A DNA stretch of 64,000 nucleotides from Xylanibacter caecicola (lineage in GTDB: Bacteria; Bacteroidota; Bacteroidia; Bacteroidales; Bacteroidaceae), in assembly GCF_013166515.1 (NCBI RefSeq), contig NZ_JABKKJ010000004.1, positions 120,841 to 184,840 of the forward strand. Direction: 5' to 3'. Shown here piece by piece: positions 56,113-63,814 of the stretch (within the stretch, counting starts at the first letter, position 1; each line of letters opens with the position of its first letter). Made by a program: the position numbers and the translations under genes. The notes under the pieces are model-generated. The model was not told the origin of the DNA. It worked only from the letters and a program-made list of their open reading frames with translations, and did not search any database.

Positions 56113-56427
56113 ATGGCAACAATAAAGGAAATTTTAGAGATTGAGTTTGCAAGAGATTCTGCGAATGACTGGCAGAAGATACATCTGTTCCAAGAAGGCA
56201 GTTTTTATCGTGCATATGAAGTGAGTGCGTGGCTATGTTGGACGCATCTTAATAAGTTTAAGGTGACACATAGAGGAATGAAAGGTATCGACCAAACCGT
56301 GACTTTTATAGGTTTTCCATTGACAAGTTTGGAAAAATGGAAACCTGAGGGAAGTGAAGTAGGAGAGATATTATCACTCGTATCGCACCACAATCGTTAT
56401 TACTCAAACATACATCCCCAGGGATAG
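56113..56427 (+). CDS. Small MutS-domain-I-like protein (DGR accessory MSL type)
   Basis: 104 residues. IHLFQEGSFYRAYEVSAWL (24-42) mirrors the MutS domain I element F-x-x-G-D-F-Y-E-x-F, and FKVTHRGMKG followed by VTFIGFPLTSLEKW mirrors T-x-R-G ... M-A-G-V-P. A MutS-like accessory of this kind is known from Bacteroidetes DGRs. The start follows an A-rich leader. The last about nine residues lie over the 3' end of the kinase gene on the other strand, so the C-terminus may be cut short. No reverse transcriptase follows. Confidence 0.65.
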   Translation: MATIKEILEIEFARDSANDWQKIHLFQEGSFYRAYEVSAWLCWTHLNKFKVTHRGMKGIDQTVTFIGFPLTSLEKWKPEGSEVGEILSLVSHHNRYYSNIHPQG

Positions 56428-57518
56428 CTGCCGGGTTTGAGTATTATGTCGGTATCTCCGTAAGTAAGACATACCACACCCGGTGAAAGTTCCTTTTTTA
56501 CGTTGAACACGTTCCAATGAAGTGCTTTCAGCACGGCAAATGCCGTTGCGCCGCCTTCTATAACCAACAGACCGGGCTTTTCTTTGTTTATGAGGCTTGC
56601 CGTTGCTGCTGACATCAGGTTTCTAAGGCGCACGGCATATTCTTTCCCTCCCGTAGCTTCATGACCTATTTTGATAATCAGCGCCTGATGTTCCGCGTAT
56701 GACCGGCATAATGCGTCAAGCCACTTGTCTGCCGGACTGCCGTGGAAGACATCAAGCGGCATGCCTTCTTCGGCAGAACTGCAACGCTTGAAGTAGGGCA
56801 TGGCAATAAGAGACTTGCTCTGTGTGCTTCCACATATCACCAGTGTCTTGCCGCTGTTTATTGTGTTTATGACAGGGTCGGTACCGCTTTTCTTCTTTAT
56901 GTCCGGTCGGTTTAAGAAGAGATTGAAGGTGTCGGCACCTCCTGCAACAAGACTGTCTTTGCCGACCTTACCGACTTGTATACGCAGCTCCTCCAAATCA
57001 GCGGCATCTCCTATGTTTACCCTGTTCTGTTGAGGAACTTCGTTTAAAGGCATGGAAACACTTCCTTTCGCGATATCCTCAACGCAGGATGTCATTGCCG
57101 GAAATTCCGGGTCGTAGGAGAATGACGTTTCATGTAGGGGAGTGCTGTCAATATAATATATTCCGTTGCTTATAATCCTGTCTTTAGACGGATTTTGGGG
57201 CAGAAGTATGGTTGAACTGTAGCCCAAAGATGCGGCGAGTGTCTCAAGTTCAGCCATTACATGACCGCGCAACACCGAGTCGGTCTTTTTGAATACCGAT
57301 ATGTTTCTTTTTTCATTTAAATAGCCGGCGATGTGCCTGACAGTGTCCACTGCCTCCTGTCTGCTGAACGAGCGTGTGTCTGTTGCCATGACCAATACAT
57401 CCGTATCGGGCAAGTCGCAACTTATCTCAGTTATAAACTGTACATCCAGACCATTACGCAATGCCACACCCGCCATTTCGGCAGCTCCGGTCACATCGTC
57501 GGCTATTACTATAATCAT
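56400..57518 (-). CDS. Four-carbon acid sugar kinase (DUF1537 family)
   Basis: 372 residues. IADDVTGAAEMAGVALRNGL at 4-23 and MATDTRSFSRQEA near 49-61 form the N-terminal substrate domain; KKTDSVLRGHVMAEL near 77-91 is a family hallmark; GHEATGGKEYA and VIEGGATAFAVLKAL lie in the C-terminal nucleotide domain. Family members phosphorylate D-threonate, D-erythronate or their oxo forms. It is a little shorter than usual (about 400-430). Paired with the PdxA2-like gene five bases upstream, it most resembles a D-threonate kinase. Confidence 0.85.
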   Translation of the reverse strand: MIIVIADDVTGAAEMAGVALRNGLDVQFITEISCDLPDTDVLVMATDTRSFSRQEAVDTVRHIAGYLNEKRNISVFKKTDSVLRGHVMAELETLAASLGYSSTILLPQNPSKDRIISNGIYYIDSTPLHETSFSYDPEFPAMTSCVEDIAKGSVSMPLNEVPQQNRVNIGDAADLEELRIQVGKVGKDSLVAGGADTFNLFLNRPDIKKKSGTDPVINTINSGKTLVICGSTQSKSLIAMPYFKRCSSAEEGMPLDVFHGSPADKWLDALCRSYAEHQALIIKIGHEATGGKEYAVRLRNLMSAATASLINKEKPGLLVIEGGATAFAVLKALHWNVFNVKKELSPGVVCLTYGDTDIILKPGSYPWGCMFE

Positions 57519-57523
57519 TGTTT

Positions 57524-58570
57524 TCAGTTCTTTTCAATTCTACTTATTGCCATTCGTGTGGCATAGTCTATCGAAAGAAGCATGGCATCCGGACTGGCGA
57601 CGCCCTTGCCTGCCACATCGAAAGCGGTGCCGTGGTCTACCGAAACCCTTATTATTGGCAGTCCGAGAGTGATATTCACGCCCTTTGCGCTGTCCATCTT
57701 TCCCGTTTCCTTGTTCCAGTTGAATCCTACCACCTTGAACGGGATGTGTCCCTGGTCGTGATACATTGCCACACAGCCGTCGTATTTGCCACATTTAGCC
57801 TTGGCGAAGAGAGTATCGGGCGGTACGGGACCGTCTACATTGAATCCGCGTTGGCGCAGTTCTTCCACGGCAGGTATTATCTCCTTTTCCTCTTCCCAAC
57901 CGAACAGACCGTTGTCGCTTGCGTGAGGATTAAGACCGGCAATACCTATGCGCGGACTCTCCATGCCAAACTGACGGCACGCGTTGGATATGAGTTCCGT
58001 CACCTCTATAATGCGCTCTTTCTTTACGCGGTCGCATGCTTCGCGAAGTGACACGTGCGTAGACACATGTATTACGCGAAGAAACTCGTCGGCAAGCAAC
58101 ATGGCATATTTCTTTGTTCCGGTGTAGTGAGCATAAATCTCCGTGTGTCCGTCAAAGTTATGCCCACCCTTGTGCAGTGCCTCCTTATTCAGCGGTGCTG
58201 TTACTGTTCCGTCCACTTCGCCCGCCATTGCAAGTTCTATAGCCTTGATTATCGATACAAAAGCCGCATTGCCGCACTGCGGTGCAACCTTGCCCGGTTC
58301 AAAAGTGTCCATGTCAACACATTTCAGGTCGATGACGTCTATAGTTCCAAGTTCGAACTTAGCTTCTCTGACACTGCTTATCTGGTTTATTTTCTGTGCC
58401 GTTCCCATCTGTTTCACCGCCCATTCCATGATGCCGGCATCGCCGGTTACCAGCGGGCGGCATTTTTCGTAAGTCTCTTTCAAGTCGAGGGCTTTTACTA
58501 TTATCTCCGGACCTATGCCTGCCGGGTCGCCCATTGTTATTGCCAATATAGGCTTGATCTGTTCTTTCAT
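57524..58570 (-). CDS. PdxA2-like 4-phospho-acid-sugar dehydrogenase
   Basis: 348 residues with the PdxA fold: MGDPAGIGPEIIVKAL at 13-28, metal-binding histidines in GHNFDGHTEIYAHYTG and MYHDQGHIPFKVVGF, and GLNPHASDNGLFGWEE. PdxA makes the pyridoxal precursor from 4-phosphohydroxy-threonine; the PdxA2 branch oxidises and decarboxylates D-threonate or D-erythronate 4-phosphate to dihydroxyacetone phosphate. The neighbouring DUF1537 kinase favours PdxA2. Confidence 0.85.
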   Translation of the reverse strand: MKEQIKPILAITMGDPAGIGPEIIVKALDLKETYEKCRPLVTGDAGIMEWAVKQMGTAQKINQISSVREAKFELGTIDVIDLKCVDMDTFEPGKVAPQCGNAAFVSIIKAIELAMAGEVDGTVTAPLNKEALHKGGHNFDGHTEIYAHYTGTKKYAMLLADEFLRVIHVSTHVSLREACDRVKKERIIEVTELISNACRQFGMESPRIGIAGLNPHASDNGLFGWEEEKEIIPAVEELRQRGFNVDGPVPPDTLFAKAKCGKYDGCVAMYHDQGHIPFKVVGFNWNKETGKMDSAKGVNITLGLPIIRVSVDHGTAFDVAGKGVASPDAMLLSIDYATRMAISRIEKN

Positions 58571-58586
58571 AATTGCCGAATTTAAA

Positions 58587-59732
58587 TCAGTACAGGCTTG
58601 AGTATATAGCCTTTGCGTCTTCCTCTGTCACCTCTCTCGGGTTGTTCTTCAACAGCCTCTGCACGTTCATTGCCGCCTTTGCCATTCTCTCTACAGCCGT
58701 CTGCGGTATGCCTATCTCCGTGAGTGTCGTCGGTATGCCGCAATCTTTAGACAGTTGCGTTATGAACTCTACACCCTTCATCGCTGTTTCTTCATCGGTC
58801 GCACATGGTTCAACACCGCATGCAACTGCCACTTGGGCATATTTCTTCACGTTTGCGCTGCAGTTGAAACGCATAACCGAAGGCAATAGGATGGCATTTG
58901 ACAGACCGTGCGAGATATGGAACTCTCCGCCGATAGGATAGGAGAGTGCATGCACCGCCGCTGTATTCACCGGTCCGAGGCACAGACCTCCGTACATACT
59001 GCCTAATGAAAGGGCTTCGCGTGCCTCTACATCCTTGCCGTCCTTGACGGCTCTCAACAGATTGTGCGCGATGAGACGTATTCCCTCAAGAGCATACACG
59101 TCTATTACCGGATGTGCAAACTTGTTTGTGTATGCCTCGATGCAGTGTGTCAGGGCGTCCATGCCCGTTTCTGCTGTAATCTTGGCGGGCACCGTCCATG
59201 TAAGTTTCGGGTCGATGTATGCCGCGTCAGCCATAAGGTGCGGACTTACCACGCCTTTTTTAAGCGCATCGCGCTCGTCCAACAGTATTGCGTTGGGAGA
59301 AACTTCGCTTCCGGTACCGGATGTCGTTGGCATGCAGGCAAACCATTTTCCACGCTTGTTGATAAAGCCGATGCCGAAGAGGTCTTCTATCTGCTGTTCG
59401 CTGTCAACCAGTGTTGCCACGAGTTTGCACACATCAAGCACGCTGCCGCCGCCAACCCCCAGTACGCTGTCTGCACCGAACCGGCGTGCTGCCTCGAGTA
59501 TCTTCTTGAAGTCGTTAACCGAAGGCTCCTGCCTTATCTCGTCATATATCTCTGTTGCCACGCCCGCCGCATTCAGTGTGGCTGTCATTTCCGCAATCAT
59601 GGGACGGATTACCGGAGCCGTGAGTATGAAGAGACGCTTCAGTCCCATGGCAGTGTAGTCCTTGCAGAACTGTTCCGTGCATCCTGTGCCGAACACGATT
59701 TTTGCCGGCTGCAATAGTGTTATTTCTTTCAT
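58587..59732 (-). CDS. Iron-containing alcohol dehydrogenase
   Basis: 381 residues. NAD-binding GVGGGSVLDVCKLVA near 97-111, and metal ligands in ITAETGMDALTHCIEAYT near 190-207 and HALSYPIGGEFHISHGL near 261-277, typical of the type III family. In this operon it may reduce an aldehyde (for example glycolaldehyde) or oxidise a polyol; the substrate is not set by sequence. The A/T-rich leader follows an intercistronic hairpin. Confidence 0.9.
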   Translation of the reverse strand: MKEITLLQPAKIVFGTGCTEQFCKDYTAMGLKRLFILTAPVIRPMIAEMTATLNAAGVATEIYDEIRQEPSVNDFKKILEAARRFGADSVLGVGGGSVLDVCKLVATLVDSEQQIEDLFGIGFINKRGKWFACMPTTSGTGSEVSPNAILLDERDALKKGVVSPHLMADAAYIDPKLTWTVPAKITAETGMDALTHCIEAYTNKFAHPVIDVYALEGIRLIAHNLLRAVKDGKDVEAREALSLGSMYGGLCLGPVNTAAVHALSYPIGGEFHISHGLSNAILLPSVMRFNCSANVKKYAQVAVACGVEPCATDEETAMKGVEFITQLSKDCGIPTTLTEIGIPQTAVERMAKAAMNVQRLLKNNPREVTEEDAKAIYSSLY

Positions 59733-59757
59733 GTCTTTTTCTTTTTTATTTATTGCG

Positions 59758-59820
59758 ACCTACCGTTTACGATAACATTCCCGCAGATTGTGCGGCGCAA
59801 TGTCTCCGTAAACGGCAGGT
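59758..59820 (-). promoter_or_regulatory. Intercistronic hairpin between symporter and dehydrogenase genes
   Basis: ACCTACCGTTTACG (59758-59771) pairs with CGTAAACGGCAGGT (59807-59820) with one mismatch, and CCGCA/TGCGG nests inside. It lies in the only long gap of the operon, 26 bases before the dehydrogenase start, so it may set relative expression or stabilise the mRNA. Confidence 0.6.
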
Positions 59821-59835
59821 CTGCACGATTCATGG

Positions 59836-61407
59836 TTAATTCTTTTGTTTTCTCTTTTCCTCCAGATATCCGTATATCGTAAGTTCCTTGTCTGCAAGGG
59901 GAGTCTTGAAGCAAAGACTTGCCACGTATCCCACAATCAGTACGATGAGATGACTGTATACGCCGAGCATGTATGTGGAGTGTGTGAAGTTATAATTGCC
60001 GAGGTCTATCAGCAGTTCTTTCTGACCGTTGCCCATATCAAACGGTGTAGAAGTAAGCACGGCGTATGCCGTGAAGAGTATTGCACATGCTATGCCTACG
60101 TACAGACCTTGCCAGTTGGCACGGCGGCTGAACAGACCGAGAAGGAAAATACCCACGATACCGGCAGATATGATTGCATACAGACCGAACAGCGAGCCGA
60201 GCACACCCTGTCCGCCCCATGAAACATAAAGCAGTGCAACGAGAATGCTGCCGATGCCGACTACCAGCACCGATATTTTGCCCACCCACAGCTTCGACTT
60301 GTCGCTTGCATTGGGGCGCAGTCTCGAATAATAGTCCTCCACAACACATGCGGATATGCAGTTTATGCTGCTGTCTATGCTCGATATGGCTCCCGCTGCC
60401 AGTGCCGCAACGATAAGTCCGATAATGCCCACCGGCATTTCCGTGGCAATAAAGAACGGGAATACTGCATCGTCTTTTATGCCTTCGGGCAATACGCCCG
60501 TGTTTATATGGTAATATACAAACAGACAGGTGCCCACGAACATGAACAATGCCCATGCCGGAACGCTCATCAGCACACCAAGATAAGAAGCCTTCTTGGC
60601 ACTCTTGTCGTCGCGTGCCGTGAGATAGCGCTGCACGATACTCTGGTCGGTTCCGTATTTCTGCACGGCATAGAACATACCGTTAAGCACCATAACGAGG
60701 AATGTTGTCTGGGTGAGGTCCCATGTGTACGGTCCGAAATCTATCTTGTCATATTCGGCAGCCACGCTAAATATCGTAGCGGGACCTCCGTCCGTAAGGC
60801 AGAACAACATTATAATGGTTATCAGACCTCCGCCTATGAGCAGGAAACCCTGCACCACGTCCATCCATATTATGGCTTCCATGCCGCCGAGATAGGTCAG
60901 GACAATGATTACGACTCCGACAAGTATGATAATGGTGTTGATGTCCATTCCACCTGTAAACATCGCCATTGCAAGTCCCATTAGGTAAAGCACGGCTCCC
61001 ATCTTCGAGAAGTTTTCCAGAATGAATGCCACCGAACTGTAGAAGCGTGCGAATACTCCGAACCTGCGCTCAAAATATTCGTATGTGCTGAGCTTTATGA
61101 CCTTTCTGTACAGCGGCACAATGGTTCCGATAAGTCCTACGAGGATTATCGGAACCATAAGTCCCTGTACGAGCAATATCCAGTTGCCTCCGTATGCGGC
61201 ACCGGGGTAGGCGAGGAATGTCACGCTACTGATGATCGTTGCGAACATCGACATGCCCACCGCCCATGCCGGAACATTTCCGCTTGCGGCAAAATAGGCG
61301 TCTGTTGATTTCTGCTTTTTCGAAAAGTATATTCCCACTATGACAGCGATGAGTATCGATACAGCCAGTATCGTTGCGTCTATCCAGTGTAAAGAAGTAT
61401 GTATCAT
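59836..61407 (-). CDS. Sodium:solute symporter (SSS family)
   Basis: 523 residues with about 13 membrane helices. Family stretches: GVGMSMFATIISSVTFLAYPG-like AVGMSMFATIISSVTF near 49-64, YFERRFG near 117, GGMEAIIWMDVVQGF near 176-190 and SSIDSSINCISA near 333. It likely brings the acid sugar into the cell with sodium, supplying the enzymes encoded on both sides. Confidence 0.92.
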   Translation of the reverse strand: MIHTSLHWIDATILAVSILIAVIVGIYFSKKQKSTDAYFAASGNVPAWAVGMSMFATIISSVTFLAYPGAAYGGNWILLVQGLMVPIILVGLIGTIVPLYRKVIKLSTYEYFERRFGVFARFYSSVAFILENFSKMGAVLYLMGLAMAMFTGGMDINTIIILVGVVIIVLTYLGGMEAIIWMDVVQGFLLIGGGLITIIMLFCLTDGGPATIFSVAAEYDKIDFGPYTWDLTQTTFLVMVLNGMFYAVQKYGTDQSIVQRYLTARDDKSAKKASYLGVLMSVPAWALFMFVGTCLFVYYHINTGVLPEGIKDDAVFPFFIATEMPVGIIGLIVAALAAGAISSIDSSINCISACVVEDYYSRLRPNASDKSKLWVGKISVLVVGIGSILVALLYVSWGGQGVLGSLFGLYAIISAGIVGIFLLGLFSRRANWQGLYVGIACAILFTAYAVLTSTPFDMGNGQKELLIDLGNYNFTHSTYMLGVYSHLIVLIVGYVASLCFKTPLADKELTIYGYLEEKRKQKN

Positions 61408-61425
61408 GGTATTATAGGTGTTATG

Positions 61426-62337
61426 TTAATTGTATTGTTCAATTACGGGTCTTGCCTCCTTGCGTATGCGTTCCTCCGTCTCTGCATCAAGCACTGTAAG
61501 CGGCGGCAGCATGTTTGTCTCGCAAAGTCCTGCCTCATTCATTATTACCTTGAGTCCGGCAAGCGATTCGCCGAGCGTCAGCCCTGCAGTGTTGATTTTT
61601 CCTATTTCAATTGTCTTCTGTTGCAGTTCCTCTGCTTTCGCCATATCGCCCTTTACGCCTGCCTCATACAGATCCTGATATATTTTCGGCAGATAGTTGC
61701 CTACGCTGGGCACAATGCCGTCGGCGCCGTTCTTCAGTGCGACGGCAGAGTTTGCGGCACATCCGCAGAAATATGCAAAGTCCTCACGGCCGGCAAACAG
61801 TTTGAGTGCCTCTTCAAGGCGCGGAACGTTGTTCTCCGAGTCTTTCAGACCCACGATGTTGGGGTGGTGGCTGAGTTTCTCGATGATGTCCATCGGTATG
61901 CTCATGTGTGTGGTGATGGTGATGTTGTACAACATGAGTGGCACAGTGAGCGTGTCTGCCATGTCTTTGTAATAGCCGTACATCTGCTCGGGAGTCAGCG
62001 CATAGTAACACGGCAGCGTTGCGGCAATGACGTCGGCTCCGGCTTCGATGAATCTTGCAGCTGCCTCTTTCTGCTCGCTGATGCAGTTGCCTGCAAGTCC
62101 TGCATAAATAACCATGTCTTCGTTTGCTGCGCGTTTTGCCGCACTTATCATCTCGACGCCGTTCTTTACCGACACGGAATTTCCTTCACCCGTTGTACCC
62201 ATGATGAGTGGTGACACTCCGTATTTTGCAAAATTGGACACAATTCTTTCAACGGCAGCCGTGTCTATGTTGCCGTCGCCTGTTACCGGTGTGACCATCG
62301 GAACCACTACACCGTGGTATTTCTTTTCTGTTTTCAT
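61426..62337 (-). CDS. DapA-family aldolase (class I)
   Basis: 303 residues. TTGEGNSVSVKNG near 49-61 is the family GTTGE motif, the active-site Tyr is in PLMLYNI near 138 and the Schiff-base Lys in NIVGLKDSENN near 165. True DapA makes dihydrodipicolinate; the position at the head of an acid-sugar operon suggests a 2-keto-acid aldolase that releases pyruvate instead. The substrate is not determined. It is the first gene of the leftward operon; no clear promoter was found. Confidence 0.85.
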   Translation of the reverse strand: MKTEKKYHGVVVPMVTPVTGDGNIDTAAVERIVSNFAKYGVSPLIMGTTGEGNSVSVKNGVEMISAAKRAANEDMVIYAGLAGNCISEQKEAAARFIEAGADVIAATLPCYYALTPEQMYGYYKDMADTLTVPLMLYNITITTHMSIPMDIIEKLSHHPNIVGLKDSENNVPRLEEALKLFAGREDFAYFCGCAANSAVALKNGADGIVPSVGNYLPKIYQDLYEAGVKGDMAKAEELQQKTIEIGKINTAGLTLGESLAGLKVIMNEAGLCETNMLPPLTVLDAETEERIRKEARPVIEQYN

Positions 62338-62722
62338 TTGTGTAATAATAATTAGTTTTATTTCGTTTTAAATATATACGTACATGCCATGTAAAAGACG
62401 TGTTTTTCCTTTTAATGTACTATCTTAAAATAAACGGATTTATATCTGATTTATTGTTAAACAGATACTCGAAATTAAACGTAAATATATTAATATGCAA
62501 ATACAGTGTTTACTTTAACATTATCTTGCACGTTCTTTCGGACTGTTTTCACATGTCTCATCTGTCGTGTAGCCCGTTGCGCTGCCTATTAGAATCTGAA
62601 AAGACATCACCGGAATAACGTGCAATATAGCAATAATTAATCTCTGATATATACTTAAACATTCAAAAGTGGCAGGAAAATAAAATATTTTCATATTTTT
62701 GCACTTTCTAAGCCGATAAACA
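62338..62722. other. Divergent intergenic region with imperfect inverted repeat
   Basis: No gene is seen between the acid-sugar operon and ksgA. TTGCACGTTCTTTCGG (62526-62541) faces CCGGAATAACGTGCAA (62610-62625), 13 of 16 bases pairing, with further partial pairing inside (TGTTTTCA against TGAAAAGACA), forming a possible 100-base hairpin. Confidence 0.5.
62694..62701 (+). promoter_or_regulatory. Likely -7 element of ksgA
   Basis: TATTTTTG lies 21 bases before the ATG; no TTTG is found at the -33 spacing. Confidence 0.45.
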
Positions 62723-63535
62723 ATGAAGACAGTAAGACCGAAGAAACATCTTGGACAGCATTTCCTGACAGACCTTAACATAGCAAAGGCTATTGCCGAC
62801 ACCGTAGACGCATGCCCCGGTGTGCCCGTTCTCGAAGTGGGACCGGGAATGGGAGTGCTGACGCAGTTCCTTGTAACGAAAGACCGCGACGTCAGGGTGG
62901 TAGAGATCGACAGGGAGTCGGTAGCCTATCTTAACGAGAACTTTCCTTCCCTGCGCGACAACATCATAGGTGACGATTTTCTGCGTATGGATCTGAATGC
63001 TCTTTTCGGCGGGGGCAGTTTCGTGCTTACGGGAAATTACCCTTACGACATATCGTCGCAGATATTCTTCAAGATGCTCGACAATAAAGACCTTATTCCG
63101 TGTTGTACGGGCATGATACAGCGCGAGGTGGCACAGCGTATTGCTTCCGGTCCCGGAAATAAGTCGTATGGCATATTGAGTGTGCTCATACAGGCTTGGT
63201 ACAATGTGGAATATCTGTTCACGGTGTATGAAAACGTATTCAATCCTCCGCCAAAGGTCAAGAGCGCCGTTATACGCATGACGCGCAACGACGTTGTGGA
63301 TTTGGGGTGCGATGAGAAGCTTTTCAAGCGTATAGTGAAAACTGTTTTCAATCAAAGACGCAAGATGCTCAGGGTTTCGTTGAGACAGTTGTTTGGAGGG
63401 GTGGTTCCATCTGCTGCATTTTTTGATAGTGAACTTATGACCATGCGCCCGGAACAGCTCACCATACAGCAGTTTGTGGAGCTGACAAACGCTGTTGAAG
63501 CCGAGCTTGAAAAGACGGCGCAATGTAAACCGTGA
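62723..63535 (+). CDS. ksgA: 16S rRNA dimethyladenosine transferase
   Basis: 270 residues. RPKKHLGQHFLTDLNIAKAI near 5-24, SAM-binding LEVGPGMGVLTQFL near 37-50 and the methyl-transfer motif GNYPYDISSQ near 108-117, then KVKSAVIRM and RKMLRVSLRQLF. It dimethylates two adenines in helix 45 of 16S rRNA late in 30S assembly. It is a single gene. Confidence 0.97.
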   Translation: MKTVRPKKHLGQHFLTDLNIAKAIADTVDACPGVPVLEVGPGMGVLTQFLVTKDRDVRVVEIDRESVAYLNENFPSLRDNIIGDDFLRMDLNALFGGGSFVLTGNYPYDISSQIFFKMLDNKDLIPCCTGMIQREVAQRIASGPGNKSYGILSVLIQAWYNVEYLFTVYENVFNPPPKVKSAVIRMTRNDVVDLGCDEKLFKRIVKTVFNQRRKMLRVSLRQLFGGVVPSAAFFDSELMTMRPEQLTIQQFVELTNAVEAELEKTAQCKP

Positions 63536-63639
63536 TGCTCTCTTTGTTTGGCAATGCGTCTTGTCGTATTTATGAGACAGATGTTCGATGTAAACTTTAT
63601 TGCATAAACATATTACGTTGATATTACGGATTTTATGTG

Positions 63640-63749
63640 TTGTTGTAAAGTGTGGCACTTTAGCCTGTGATGTTACGTGCTTTAGCCTGTAAAGTGCGGC
63701 ACTTTAGTCTGTGATGCTGCGTGCTTTGTACTGTGAAGTGCGCCACTTT
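63640..63749. repeat. 22-bp-period palindromic array
   Basis: Five consecutive 22-bp units starting at 63640, 63662, 63684, 63706 and 63728, alternating two words: AGCCTGTAAAGTGCGGCAC plus TTT, and AGCCTGTGATGTTACGTGC plus TTT, with small changes. The first word contains the perfect palindrome AAAGTGC-G-GCACTTT. Confidence 0.85.
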
Positions 63750-63814
63750 TATGGGAGTATGAAATAAGGTTGACGTGTGACAGATGTTGACAGCAGTTTT
63801 ATAACATTTCTCAC

